A stretch of DNA of 64,000 nucleotides from Hoylesella nanceiensis DSM 19126 = JCM 15639 (GCF_000379965.1 NZ_KB904328.1:62001-126000), one strand, 5' to 3'; positions 35,520 to 45,786 are shown, counted from the stretch's first letter. Notes: generated from the sequence alone by a model not told the origin. Made by a program: numbers and translations.

Positions 35520-38056
35520 TTACCGTCCTCCAAAGCTTTATTTACACGGAACAAGAGCATTTGATAGTGCGACTTTGCATCGTCTGAAAGCTTCGCCTTT
35601 AAGCAATTTTCAAGTAAAGGCTTTAGCTGAAGCAATGAACTATAAAAGTAAAGTGCCGAGTTATCAATAAGAGCTGCATCGATAGTTGGAGCTAATGATG
35701 CGTTGGGGTCGCCATAACCATAATCGTTTGATAGGTTGATAGCGGTGTTGCTCTCTTTCAATGCCGCTGGACCATTGCTACCACTCTTATTCGCTTTGTC
35801 TACAATTGACAGCGAATAGGTGAGATAAGTGCGTTGAAGTACTCGCTCTTCTTGTGTAGGTGCAATGCCTTTCATGGCACTTTGGAAGATACTATTATAC
35901 AAATCGGCAAAGTATTCCTTTTGAGTATAACTGTTAGGGTCGAGATGTGAAGCTACAGCAACACGTGTTCTGGCTCCCATAAGGTCGTAGCCTATGAACT
36001 CAAGGAGCTGATCATAATAGCTAATAGACATAAATCCACGTTTCTCGAAGTCTTTATTTGCATAGCTCTTAAAACGCTTTGCTTGTGCAAGACACCACAG
36101 AAGTGATTCACGTTGCTTTGCTTTTGGCACCACTTGGTAGCGTGGAACACCTGATGTTTGCTTCATATCGTTAAGATATATACCTCCTACATTGCTCATT
36201 GTATGCTTGAAATAAGCGTAATGTTGTTGTGCTATGGCAAGATAGAGCTTTTCTTTTATACGGCTATCTTCATCGTTCTTCACCCAATTATATAGGTTCT
36301 TCTCAACAATTTGCAAGTTCTTTATACCTTCGTTTCCTGCCTTTATAGGGTCGTTTCCTATCGAACCTTCTTGCACTCGTGGATCCCATCGCTGCGATTG
36401 GGTGCGATAATAGTGCATAGCAGGATTCTTAACACGTTGATCTACCAATGCTTCTAACTGCTTAGTTTCGCTCTCTACGCTCACTTTTTCAGGGTCGAAA
36501 TAACGATAGTTCCATTCTATTGCATGGTAATCGTATGCACCTAAGTCTTTAGGAGCTAACAAAACGCCTTTATCTTGTGGCTGTGCTACATAGTTAAAGT
36601 GTGCATCGTCCATAATAGAAGCACTCAAACCGTTTGCCTGTGTGAATGCTGCATTACGCAAGTTGTCGACTGAATAAGCCCAAGAAGCACCAAGATTATC
36701 TAACAATCCCAATGTATGTCCAATCTCTCTTGCTACAAGATAAGACAAACCTTCAGCAAACTTGTTAGCTGGAAGCTCATTAGAACGCACCGAAGCATCG
36801 CTTGCACTGGTTCCAATAAAACGCCATTTGTGAAGCAAGTCGCCCACATTACTATAGATAAAAAGCGATGCATTGAGGATCTCTCCATTAGCAGGATTCA
36901 CCCAAATGTTGCTTGTTGGCATTTCAGATCCATTGAGAACGTAGCGTATGCACGAGTAATTTGAGTTCTCAGGGTCGAACTTTGGGTCATCAGTTGGAAA
37001 GTCTACAACCTCTAAAACATCTTTATATCCAATCTTTTCAAAGGCCTTATTCCACAAAAGAACGCCTTTCTTAATAGGCTCTTTCCATGCTTCTGGGAAG
37101 GTGTTATCAAGATAAAAGCGGATAGGTTGTACGGGTTTACTGCCCTTTCCATCGCTATATGCCTTCTTATTAGCAGGCACTAAGTTCCAACGATGAGCCA
37201 AATAAGTGAGTCTACTCTTTGCTATCTCGTTAGAAAAGGTGATTTTTGACGATGAAGCTACACCCACTCTCGAATCGGCTATGCGTGCTCTCATCTTGTC
37301 GTTAGGCATCAATGTTAAGCTATAAGTTACGCCAACGGTTGTTGGAATGTCGCTTGCTATGGGCAAAGACATCAGTGTTGCGGTTACAGAATAATTGAAA
37401 TCTGCATTGACAATGATATTCTTATCGAAGCTTTTTATGGCTCTAATATAAGACATTTCGCTTTTAGGTGACGACTTAATAACGAAGTCTCCCGACTTAC
37501 TTGGCATCACTTGTAATAGCGAATTGGGCTTACCTAAAAGGCTTGTAGCATCGTATACCACCGCAGTTGAATCGTTATTGTATGCTTCTATCTTAAATCC
37601 TGTGAGTATAGGGTCACGATAACTCAAGCTAAAAGCATCTTTTAACTCATTCGATTCCTTTCCATTATTATACAAAACAGTGTTTGGTGTTTTCATAACC
37701 ACACTGCTATCTTGTATGTCGAAGTAGAAATATAGAGGGTTAGAGTTCTTCATTCCGACCGCAACATAAGTGGGATCGGTAGATGAAGACACTGCTCCAC
37801 TGAGCAACATTTGCTGCTTTAGATATTTAAGTGGAAGCTCTAAATACAGCTTTCCATCGGTTTTATGGAGCGTAATGAATTTACTTGCAGCCGTATCTCT
37901 TTTCTTATCCTTAAAGAGTTTATCATACTTCGTTTCTTTCTTCTCTTTCTTTGGTTTGTCTGAAGTACTCTTATCGTCTGCAATTGCAGTTGCGCAAAAA
38001 CATGATAAGACTAAAGTTAGTCCTATCATGTTCTTTCTTTGTTTTTCAAATATCAT
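35516..38056 (-). CDS. Metalloprotease paralogue with destroyed zinc site
   Basis: The 846-residue protein is collinear with the next gene along its whole length (for example VAQPQDKGVLLAPKDLGAYDYHAIEWNYRYF). At the zinc site it reads AREIGHTLGLLD: Arg443 replaces the first His and Asp453 replaces the third. Two of three zinc ligands are gone, though Glu444 and His447 remain. The protein is intact and co-translated, so it is not a decaying pseudogene. A binding, regulatory or partner role for the active paralogue is inferred. It has an N-terminal signal region (LVLSCFCATAIA). It is the fifth gene of the operon, 11 bases after the PKD-like lipoprotein gene. Confidence 0.85.
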   Translation of the reverse strand: MIFEKQRKNMIGLTLVLSCFCATAIADDKSTSDKPKKEKKETKYDKLFKDKKRDTAASKFITLHKTDGKLYLELPLKYLKQQMLLSGAVSSSTDPTYVAVGMKNSNPLYFYFDIQDSSVVMKTPNTVLYNNGKESNELKDAFSLSYRDPILTGFKIEAYNNDSTAVVYDATSLLGKPNSLLQVMPSKSGDFVIKSSPKSEMSYIRAIKSFDKNIIVNADFNYSVTATLMSLPIASDIPTTVGVTYSLTLMPNDKMRARIADSRVGVASSSKITFSNEIAKSRLTYLAHRWNLVPANKKAYSDGKGSKPVQPIRFYLDNTFPEAWKEPIKKGVLLWNKAFEKIGYKDVLEVVDFPTDDPKFDPENSNYSCIRYVLNGSEMPTSNIWVNPANGEILNASLFIYSNVGDLLHKWRFIGTSASDASVRSNELPANKFAEGLSYLVAREIGHTLGLLDNLGASWAYSVDNLRNAAFTQANGLSASIMDDAHFNYVAQPQDKGVLLAPKDLGAYDYHAIEWNYRYFDPEKVSVESETKQLEALVDQRVKNPAMHYYRTQSQRWDPRVQEGSIGNDPIKAGNEGIKNLQIVEKNLYNWVKNDEDSRIKEKLYLAIAQQHYAYFKHTMSNVGGIYLNDMKQTSGVPRYQVVPKAKQRESLLWCLAQAKRFKSYANKDFEKRGFMSISYYDQLLEFIGYDLMGARTRVAVASHLDPNSYTQKEYFADLYNSIFQSAMKGIAPTQEERVLQRTYLTYSLSIVDKANKSGSNGPAALKESNTAINLSNDYGYGDPNASLAPTIDAALIDNSALYFYSSLLQLKPLLENCLKAKLSDDAKSHYQMLLFRVNKALEDGK

Positions 38057-38067
38057 TGTTTTATCTT

Positions 38068-39498
38068 TTATTCTCTATAGGTAATTCCTTTAATCTTACC
38101 CGTAATATTCTTCTTTTCCCATAGAAGTTTACGGTTATTGAGGTCATAACAATAAATACTTCCTTGCAATGTTGCACCCGCATCGTTTGTTGCTACATAC
38201 AACTTGCTTTCACTTGAATTGATATATAGGTCGACTATTGTTTCTGAACTACCTCCAAATGTGGTTAAAGCACTGGTTGGGAAGTTTCCATCTGAAAGGA
38301 CATTATAAGCGTAAAGCTTATTTCCATTGGTGTAATACATCAAGTTCTTGGTACTTGCTGTGCGTACAATAGAACCTGTTTGTATTCCTGTTGCGCTCGA
38401 CATTTCGCCTTTATACTTCACACTTGCAGGTATTGAGACAAGTCTTTTGTTAGTTGTATAGAAGCCAGGGTGTATGTGATAGAAGGTAAACTTATTGCTT
38501 GTGGGGTTGTAAGTCACGATTGCAATGGTGCGTTCCTTATCAACTGAACCCATTCCAACAAGCTTTTCGCCCGTGAAAGTGCCTGCAAGCAACTCAGTTG
38601 GAACCTTAGTACTTTGCACATTCTGTCCTATTAAAGAGCCATTAGCGTTATCAAACGCCACATAACCATGGATATAGCTCAAATCTTCTTGCTTCCAAGT
38701 AACTGTTCTGTCTGCAAATTCAACGCTATGTCCTAGAGATGACTCTATTTTGGTGGTCAAATTCACAAATGTAGTGTCTGATAATGTCAAGCGATATAGC
38801 TTTTTATCCACTACAAGTAGCTCAGACTTAGGATAACTCAACTTACTTTTTGCAACGTAAGAGATATCGCCTTGAGCCTTATTTGTTCTCGAAATAGTCA
38901 TCAAATTAGCATTGATTTCGTATAGAGAAGAAGGGCTTCCTGCTGCTACATATATAAGAGGTGTAACATTATCACGTGCAATTGTGTTGTCGATAGCTTT
39001 GGGTTCGCCACTAAAGTCTACACCAGGATTGTTCTTTTCTAATACATCTAACGAGAAAGATTTACCCTGAACGCTATCTGGAAGATATGAAACAATGGTC
39101 TTTCCTTGATGTTGTGCCAAGATATAAAGACCCTCAACGTAAGAATAAAGCACGTCTAACGAGAATTCATAATATTGAATATCGTCGCCATTCGATACCT
39201 TTAATCTACATGGATACTTACCAAATTCAGAGCAAACATAATTCAAGTCTTTTGTAGTTGCAACCACTTTATGGTTCACTTCCCACTCATAACTCAAATC
39301 TTTTGCAGTGTTGGTTTGTTGCACTTGAGGTGCTATTTTCAGCGTATCCCATCGGTTTAGGGTGTAAGTCTTAGCCAAAGCGGTCTCTAAACTAATGCGA
39401 GAGCTGTTGCCAGAAGCAGTAGTTGAGTCGTCGGTTACACACGAACTTGCCATTAAAGCCACAAGAACGAATGCCAATAAATATTTTATCTTGAACAT
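38068..39498 (-). CDS. PKD-like family lipoprotein
   Basis: The 476-residue lipoprotein has Cys20 (MASSC). Residues about 35-120 form a PKD/Ig-like module (LSYEWEVNHKVVATTKDLNYVCSEFGKYPCRLKVSNGDD), with a small repeat-rich, propeller-like remainder (LIYVAAGSPSSLYEINANLMTISRTN, KNLMYYTNGNKLYAYNV). This is the PKD-like lipoprotein typically found with SusC/D and DUF4843 genes. It is probably a surface ligand-binding protein. It is the fourth gene in the operon, 54 bases after DUF4843. Confidence 0.78.
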   Translation of the reverse strand: MFKIKYLLAFVLVALMASSCVTDDSTTASGNSSRISLETALAKTYTLNRWDTLKIAPQVQQTNTAKDLSYEWEVNHKVVATTKDLNYVCSEFGKYPCRLKVSNGDDIQYYEFSLDVLYSYVEGLYILAQHQGKTIVSYLPDSVQGKSFSLDVLEKNNPGVDFSGEPKAIDNTIARDNVTPLIYVAAGSPSSLYEINANLMTISRTNKAQGDISYVAKSKLSYPKSELLVVDKKLYRLTLSDTTFVNLTTKIESSLGHSVEFADRTVTWKQEDLSYIHGYVAFDNANGSLIGQNVQSTKVPTELLAGTFTGEKLVGMGSVDKERTIAIVTYNPTSNKFTFYHIHPGFYTTNKRLVSIPASVKYKGEMSSATGIQTGSIVRTASTKNLMYYTNGNKLYAYNVLSDGNFPTSALTTFGGSSETIVDLYINSSESKLYVATNDAGATLQGSIYCYDLNNRKLLWEKKNITGKIKGITYRE

Positions 39499-39552
39499 AT
39501 ATAATCTATCTTTATATTGTGTTATTGAATCGTTTTAAATACAAGAACTTCA

Positions 39553-40266
39553 CTATACGTTCTCATCGGGATGCTGAGTGAAATAGTTAATCACTTCAAC
39601 AACATGCATATAGAGTGCTCCTTGTAGGTTCGCATCATTCAAAGCTTTTTCAATTTCTTGTGGATCTCCATTGTAATAGCTCAACAAGCGAGTATATTTT
39701 GCTTTGGTATAGGTTCCTATTCCCCAATAACTTTCGAAGATATCCCAGAAGTCTGGGCGTAAAAGAAGGTTGTCGAAGGCAATGGTTACCTTGTTCTTTT
39801 GGGTGAATCTTGTACCTAAGTCTGAGTTAGAATCAATGCGCAAGACAAGTCGAATAGAGTCATTCTGGGTGCCAGATAAATTCTTTCGAAGCAGTTCAAC
39901 AGGCACATAAGCAGTCATTGCGTTAGCAGGTATGCTGTAAACGCTCTTCAACGCAGTGAAATGCACACCCTCTTTTGCAGTACTTGTGCCATCAACCACC
40001 ACCTTAAAGGTTTGCTCTTGGTCTTTGGTTTTACCTGCTAAAGTAACAGGAACATACACAGTGTGGGTTAAAGTATCAGCAACTTTCACGCCAAAAGAGT
40101 ATGTGATAATAGAATCTGATGCTTCTTTAAAATTGAAATAAACTTGGTTCTCACTGTTATAAAAACCGTCTTTGCTATACTCTCCGTTATAGTCTATACC
40201 ACTACATGCAGCGAGTGACATTATAATTGCAGTGATATTAGCTATCAATATGATATGTTTTGCCAT
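39553..40266 (-). CDS. DUF4843 lipoprotein
   Basis: The 237-residue lipoprotein has Cys21 (LAAC). The pattern YFNFKEASDSIITYSFGVK, TVYVPVTLAGKTKDQEQTFKVVVD and TAKEGVHF, then SIPANAMTAYVPVELLR matches the Calx-beta/DUF4843 type that follows susD in many Bacteroidota loci. The role is unknown and presumed to be surface accessory to the SusC/D pair. It lies 43 bases after susD and 54 before the PKD-like gene. Confidence 0.82.
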   Translation of the reverse strand: MAKHIILIANITAIIMSLAACSGIDYNGEYSKDGFYNSENQVYFNFKEASDSIITYSFGVKVADTLTHTVYVPVTLAGKTKDQEQTFKVVVDGTSTAKEGVHFTALKSVYSIPANAMTAYVPVELLRKNLSGTQNDSIRLVLRIDSNSDLGTRFTQKNKVTIAFDNLLLRPDFWDIFESYWGIGTYTKAKYTRLLSYYNGDPQEIEKALNDANLQGALYMHVVEVINYFTQHPDENV

Positions 40267-40309
40267 ATAATTACATTGCTTTTATTGTGTAATTGCTATC
40301 CTTTTATTT

Positions 40310-41764
40310 TTACTTATTACCAAACTCTAATTCCTTTTCTGGCCAAGGAAGAACAAAGATGGTTGATGATGGCTGGAAAGTTACCATGTTTCTATAATCG
40401 GTAAAGCTTCTATTAAAGTGCTTAAGAGCATAGAACACTTGACCTTCTCCAGGCATTTCACGCATTCTTTCACGCATAAGTTCTTTTTCAAAAGCCTCTT
40501 TACTGCTTGTTTTATTTGCGTTAACATCTTCCAAACCACGGCTATTACGCACGTCATTTAGATATTGCACTGCCTTAGTTGGATTGGTATCATAGTTAGC
40601 TTCTGCAAGAATATAATACATTTCTGGCAGTCTTATTAATGTAATACCTTTCAAAGGCGAGTTGGTAACCGCTGCAGTACTCTCGATAAAGCGTACAAAC
40701 GAGAATGTTTTTCCAGAGCTAACGGCTGTCGCTTCACGATAATATGTGGTTAAACGAAGGTCGGTACTGGTTGCAGAAAGTGAGCTTTTATCGTACAAAT
40801 CTTCAATATCTCGACGTGCTTCAGTGAAGTTTCCTCTACTTGTTGCATTTAAGAACATTTCTGAAATGTTAGAAGATAGCTTGTCGTTGTATAGTCCAAA
40901 GATCATTTCTCCATTGGCTGGATAACGCTTAACATCATCTAAACTCGACAATTTCTTTAGCTTAAAGTTGCTGGTTGCATCTAACACCTGTTGCGCATAG
41001 CGTGCTGCTTCGGTGTAATTGCCCATTGCATAGTATACACGAGCTTTGGTTGCAGCCACCGCATACTTGTTAAATAGCACGCCACGACCCTTTAAATAGT
41101 CGCTTGTTGGCGAGGTTTCTACATTCACAACAGTGTCGTTTGCGAGCAAAGTCTCTGCCTCATTGAGGTCTGCCAATATCGCTTCGTAAGTCTTATGCAA
41201 TGTAAGTAGCTCCTTATTGTTAAGGTCGAAGGTGGTAGAATAAGGTATTCCACGAGTCGACGAGGTGCTTCTTGTATAGTCTTCAGCAAACAAACGAGCT
41301 ACATCGAAGTGCAAAAAGGCTCTTAAACCCAAGCATTCGCCCTTCATATAGTCTAACTCTTTGCTCTTGATAGAGGTGCTGTTGATGTGTGCAATAATGT
41401 TATTAACATAACTAATGGTTTGATATTGCGACGCCCAAATGTTGTCTATAACATCTTTAACCTCTTTTCTTTTGTAGTCGTATTGCGTTGAATAATAACT
41501 AAGATTAGCGGCGTTGTCATATCCAAACATTTGTCCTAGGTTGTCAAGGAAGCCGTATGAGAGGGCTTCACCATACAAATTAGTTTGCGCCATACTACTA
41601 TATGCACCATACATGGCATCTCTAAAGCCCTGAATGTCGCCGAACATCTTATCTTGTTCGAGTTGTCCTGCGGGCTGAATGTCGAGGAACTTGTCACAAG
41701 AAGTGAAAAGAACGCTTCCACATAGCAATAATGATGGTATATATTTGTTGAAAAATCTTTTCAT
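40310..41764 (-). CDS. SusD/RagB family nutrient-binding lipoprotein
   Basis: The 484-residue lipoprotein has Cys23 (FTSC) and begins DKFLDIQPAGQLEQDKMFGDIQGFRDAMYGAYSSM, a standard SusD N-terminus. The TPR-like middle includes QTISYVNNIIAHI, CLGLRAFLHFDVARLF and ATKARVYYAMGNYTEAARYAQQVL. The C-terminal half has LIRLPEMYYILAEANY, QYLNDVRNSRGL and LMRERMREMPGEGQVFYALK. In the latter, the usual EF..EG.R-type motif is altered (EMPGEGQVFY). It is shorter than the other two SusDs. It lies 18 bases after susC. Confidence 0.93.
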   Translation of the reverse strand: MKRFFNKYIPSLLLCGSVLFTSCDKFLDIQPAGQLEQDKMFGDIQGFRDAMYGAYSSMAQTNLYGEALSYGFLDNLGQMFGYDNAANLSYYSTQYDYKRKEVKDVIDNIWASQYQTISYVNNIIAHINSTSIKSKELDYMKGECLGLRAFLHFDVARLFAEDYTRSTSSTRGIPYSTTFDLNNKELLTLHKTYEAILADLNEAETLLANDTVVNVETSPTSDYLKGRGVLFNKYAVAATKARVYYAMGNYTEAARYAQQVLDATSNFKLKKLSSLDDVKRYPANGEMIFGLYNDKLSSNISEMFLNATSRGNFTEARRDIEDLYDKSSLSATSTDLRLTTYYREATAVSSGKTFSFVRFIESTAAVTNSPLKGITLIRLPEMYYILAEANYDTNPTKAVQYLNDVRNSRGLEDVNANKTSSKEAFEKELMRERMREMPGEGQVFYALKHFNRSFTDYRNMVTFQPSSTIFVLPWPEKELEFGNK

Positions 41765-41782
41765 AATAAATGCTTTTAGATG

Positions 41783-44700
41783 TTATAATGAGAAACGTGC
41801 TGAGAACTCAATACTGCGATCATAGGGGTAAGATAAACCTCTTTCACGCTTTGCAGTCGACCAATAAAACAGGTCATTAGCAATCATTTCTAAGTGTAAA
41901 CGACGCAAACCAAACTTCTTTAGTTTTTCTGCTGGAACCTCATAAGCAAGCGACAAGCTACTAAGTGTGATGTAGTTGTTTGTCTGAATGAATCGAGATG
42001 TCTGCTGAGGAACGCTCGAATCGCTTATTTTTTTATACTTAGCGATGTCTCCAGGCTGCTTCCATCGATCGTTAAATACACGCTCATCGGCATTATATCG
42101 TGGATCACTTCCTTCTACTTTGGTTGCAAGTGTTTGGTTATAGATCGAACCTCCGAATGAATATCTAAACGAAGTACCTAAAGAGAACTGCTTATATGTT
42201 AAATAAGAGCTTAGCGAACCGATACCAAATGGAGTGCTATCGCCAAATATCACCTTATCGTTTGCATCGTAAGTCATAGTGTAACTACCGTCTCTCTTAA
42301 TGAAAATTTCGTTACCAGTCACTGGATCTATACCCGCAGAAGGCACTACTTTGATAGCAGTTAACGATTGTCCTTCTTCATAAATGGGTAAAGGTACAAT
42401 GCCACCTTTCTTCTGATTCTGCTCGTTTTGCTCCTTTAATGCATTACTAATCTTCTTAATTTTATTCTTATTGTATGAATAGTTCAAGCTAAGAGACCAT
42501 TGCCAGTCTTTGTTTTGAATTGGAATTACTCTTGTTTGAAGCTCTACTCCGCTGTTTTCTACTTCACCAACGTTCTCCTTTGAGGTAAGAACTCCCACTG
42601 AAGGAGCCTTTGTTATATCGAGAAGAAGATTGTCGGTGTTCTTCACATACATATCAGCTGAGAAGTCTAAACGACCCTTAAACACTGTAATATCAACACC
42701 AATATTTTTACTTAGAGTGCGTTCCCATTTCAAGTTGGTGTTACCTATTGTCAAAGGAACAGCTCCAATGCCTTTACCATAATTCAAACTGTTACCATAT
42801 GTATATGTGGTAAGCGCCTGATAAGGTTCGAATGAGATGTTACCTAAGTAACCAATACTTGCTCTAAGCTTTAATAATTGGAATGGAGAACCCTTCATAA
42901 ACTGCTCATTATGAATGTTCCAACCTGTTCCCAAACTCCAGAATGGAGCGAAACGGGTATTCTTTCCGAACTTAGAAGAACCTTCATAACGATACACTAC
43001 ATCTAAGAAATAACGATTATCCCATATCGCATTGGCATTAACAAAGAAGCCAACGCCAGTGTATCTGCTATCTATTCCAGTTGGTTTACCTGTTCCATAG
43101 CTCGAAGCAAAGGTGGGATGAGCTAACTTATCGGTGTAATATCCAATGGTAGTGTATGTTGCTCCGTCGATACTTGACGACTCAATGCTGGCTCCTGCCA
43201 TTGTTGTTAAGAACAACTTTTGTAGCAAGTAGGTGTTATACGACCCCATAATCTTACCTTGGTAGGTTGTGGTTGTGGTATAACCATCTTGCAATACGCC
43301 TCGTTTTGACACGTCACTTTGTGATGATATCTGTGCTGCTGCAAATGGAGAGGTGAACTTTTTGCTGTTATATTTAGACTTTTGGAATGAGAAGTCACCG
43401 TCAATACGGAATTTTTCATCGAACCAGAGTTGCACATTGGTTGTATTCATGAAGTCAAAGTTATCTCCTTCGCTGAAAGAACCTAACGAAGACTCATATA
43501 AAGGATTAGGAGTGTTGTAGTTCAAGAGCTTTCTTAAGCTACCATCGCTATCGTATGGGTTTTCATAAGGATTCTGTTTCACCCAATCAGAGAACTCTCC
43601 ATAAGGCGAATTAGTTGATTTTACCGATGTAACGGTTGAGGTGTTTGAAACGAAGAACTTTCCTGGTAGATTGTAAGAGAGTTTAAAGTTGGTTGATAAA
43701 CGCTCACGACCAGATCCTTTCATCACACCTGCATCGTTGCCATAACGCACACCTAAGTTATAACGAGAGTGCTCATCGCCTCCGTCTATGCTTAAACTAT
43801 GCTGGTTAGAGATCGCATTACGCAATGGCTTTGCAATCCAATCGGTATTCACACCATCTTGAATTTCTCTATAAATACTTGCATAACGTTGTTGAAGTGC
43901 ATATTGCTCTGTTGCGTCGTCTGATGAGTATAGACCTGCCAAACGCTCATATTCAAGCTTTTGCGAAGCGTTTAATAGCTTGTAATCGCTAAGATCTGGA
44001 GTAGAGAAACGTAGTGTTCCGCTATAGTTCAAACGCAACTTACCACCCTTTAGAGCCTTTGTTGTAATAACAATAACACCTGCAGAGGCCTTAGCACCAT
44101 ACAAAGCAGAAGCCGAAGCGTCCTTTAATACAGTGACACTTTCGATATCATTCATGTCCATATCATAGACATAGTCTACCTTTACTTGTGAACCATCGAC
44201 CACAAAGACAGGCATATTGGCTTGACCTGTAAAGGTTGCACGACCTCGAATGTTGATATCTGCAAGCGTATTAGGGTCTGAACCTGCCACATCATTATCC
44301 AAAACAGACATACCAGGCACAAAGTTTGCAAGGCTCTTCAACACGTTCTTGGTTCCAACAGCCATCAAATCTTCTTTCTTTACAGATATTTGTGAACCCG
44401 TAAAGCTATTCTTATTCTTTGTACCATAACCCGTAACAACCACTTCACCCAATACATCTGCATCTTCATGCATCACAAAGTTGCCCGCAGTTCCGTTCTT
44501 AACGGTCTTTTCGAGCGGCTTATAACCAATGTAATTGAATGTTAGTTTAACGTCTTTCTTATCGGTTTCAATTTGATATTTTCCGTCCATATCGGTGATA
44601 TATCCACCGTTGAAGCCTTCCATTCGGATAGTTACTCCTGGCAAAGGCTGACCGCTTGAATCGGTAATTTGACCATAAACGCCTTTACGTTTATCGCCAA

Positions 44701-45037
44701 CATTCTTTTTAGTAACGGTCACTTGGTTACCATTGATGGTGTATCCACACGACACCAAATTAAGAACTTGTCCTAAAACACTGCGTACAGGTTCGTCTTT
44801 AGCATTGATGTTCACTTCGCCCAAAGCCTTTATTTGATCGGCATCGTAAACAAACTCTAAACCAGTTTGCTTGGTCACTTCGTCGAAGAACGTCACAAGA
44901 GGCACGTTTTTCATTGATAGCGACACTGTTTTCTTATCGTTTTCCTGAGCCAAGGCCACACTACTGAACACAGTATTAAATAGCAAGCTCAATAAGAAAA
45001 ACGAGAACATACGTCGAATAACTTGTCTTTTCTTCAT
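41783..45037 (-). CDS. SusC/RagA TonB-dependent receptor with N-terminal STN domain
   Basis: The 1084-residue protein has a signal peptide ending VALAQ. Residues ~38-108 form a secretin/TonB short N-terminal (STN) domain (VPLVTFFDEVTKQTGLEFVYDADQIKALGEVNINAK). Next comes a carboxypeptidase-like domain (YGQITDSSGQPLPGVTIRMEG), then a plug domain (LGEVVVTGYGTKNKNSFTGSQI, ADINIRGRATF, MPVFVVDGSQV, LKDASASALYGAKASAGVIVITTKA) and a beta-barrel. STN receptors usually signal to a FecR-type anti-sigma factor, but no such gene or ECF sigma factor lies in the window. It is the first gene of a six-gene operon ending in metalloproteases, so peptide import is the likely role. Confidence 0.94.
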   Translation of the reverse strand: MKKRQVIRRMFSFFLLSLLFNTVFSSVALAQENDKKTVSLSMKNVPLVTFFDEVTKQTGLEFVYDADQIKALGEVNINAKDEPVRSVLGQVLNLVSCGYTINGNQVTVTKKNVGDKRKGVYGQITDSSGQPLPGVTIRMEGFNGGYITDMDGKYQIETDKKDVKLTFNYIGYKPLEKTVKNGTAGNFVMHEDADVLGEVVVTGYGTKNKNSFTGSQISVKKEDLMAVGTKNVLKSLANFVPGMSVLDNDVAGSDPNTLADINIRGRATFTGQANMPVFVVDGSQVKVDYVYDMDMNDIESVTVLKDASASALYGAKASAGVIVITTKALKGGKLRLNYSGTLRFSTPDLSDYKLLNASQKLEYERLAGLYSSDDATEQYALQQRYASIYREIQDGVNTDWIAKPLRNAISNQHSLSIDGGDEHSRYNLGVRYGNDAGVMKGSGRERLSTNFKLSYNLPGKFFVSNTSTVTSVKSTNSPYGEFSDWVKQNPYENPYDSDGSLRKLLNYNTPNPLYESSLGSFSEGDNFDFMNTTNVQLWFDEKFRIDGDFSFQKSKYNSKKFTSPFAAAQISSQSDVSKRGVLQDGYTTTTTYQGKIMGSYNTYLLQKLFLTTMAGASIESSSIDGATYTTIGYYTDKLAHPTFASSYGTGKPTGIDSRYTGVGFFVNANAIWDNRYFLDVVYRYEGSSKFGKNTRFAPFWSLGTGWNIHNEQFMKGSPFQLLKLRASIGYLGNISFEPYQALTTYTYGNSLNYGKGIGAVPLTIGNTNLKWERTLSKNIGVDITVFKGRLDFSADMYVKNTDNLLLDITKAPSVGVLTSKENVGEVENSGVELQTRVIPIQNKDWQWSLSLNYSYNKNKIKKISNALKEQNEQNQKKGGIVPLPIYEEGQSLTAIKVVPSAGIDPVTGNEIFIKRDGSYTMTYDANDKVIFGDSTPFGIGSLSSYLTYKQFSLGTSFRYSFGGSIYNQTLATKVEGSDPRYNADERVFNDRWKQPGDIAKYKKISDSSVPQQTSRFIQTNNYITLSSLSLAYEVPAEKLKKFGLRRLHLEMIANDLFYWSTAKRERGLSYPYDRSIEFSARFSL

Positions 45038-45226
45038 CTTATTTACTTTCTTGAAAAGGGTTTTTATTTCTCTTTTAATGGCAGGTTAACGACTAATCCT
45101 AAAAACAGATTAACCTTCCTAATACATTCTTTTTATCTTATTTCTTCTGAATTATCGATCCTGAATATTCTATTGCTGCTTCTTTTAATCTAAAGAAAAA
45201 ATATTATTTAGCAAAAAACATTATTG

Positions 45227-45257
45227 CAAAAATACATAAAATAATAATAAACTCCAA
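45227..45257 (-). promoter_or_regulatory. Promoter of the SusC-metalloprotease operon
   Basis: On the minus strand TTG (45255-45257) and TATTTTTG (45227-45234) are separated by 20 bases, matching the Bacteroidota consensus. The implied leader is about 185 bases. Confidence 0.6.
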
Positions 45258-45475
45258 CTAAGAGTGCCCATTTTTCTTACTTTCCTTTATCATTTTCGCA
45301 TTTTAGATGATATTTATCAATTAGCGAAGAACAAAATATAGCTTTCGTTTTCTTATCATCTTATATATTAATTAAGGTGATTTTATCTTTCTTTCATCTC
45401 CTTCTCTCCCCCACTCAAACTGCTTTTACAACATCGCTGCAACGACTTTACCAACAGGTGCATCGAAGTTACCAA

Positions 45476-45563
45476 ACAAAAGCAATGCTTTCGCCTTCTA
45501 ATTGCAATCCTTTTACTCTCTAATTACAATCCTTTTACACATCAATAGCATTGCTTTTGCCAC
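45476..45563. repeat. 22-nt palindromic repeat array B (4 units)
   Basis: Units start at 45476, 45498, 45520 and 45542 in exact 22-base register. The second and third differ at only a few bases (CTAATTGCAATCC / CTAATTACAATCC), a sign of local duplication. Traces of older units may lie just before. The 749-base gene-free stretch 45038-45786 otherwise holds only the two divergent promoters. Confidence 0.82.
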
Positions 45564-45708
45564 ACCACCTCACAACCCTTGTGAACAAAGGGCATAGCCA
45601 GTATATTGAGAAAGAATGGTTGAAACAGAACTATTGCCCACTATTTGTAGTAGAGGAGCAGAGTATAAATAATTTAAAGAATGCACTATTTTAATCAAAA
45701 AAAATACC

Positions 45709-45716
45709 TATATTTG
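45709..45716 (+). promoter_or_regulatory. -7 promoter element of the GH92 gene
   Basis: TATATTTG matches TAnnTTTG and lies about 70 bases before the GH92 ATG. No clear -33 TTG was seen. Confidence 0.5.
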
Positions 45717-45786
45717 TACCTATGCAATCTTTTAACTCAGCATTAAAGATGAGCTAATTACTCCATAAACGATATAAATTGAAGAA

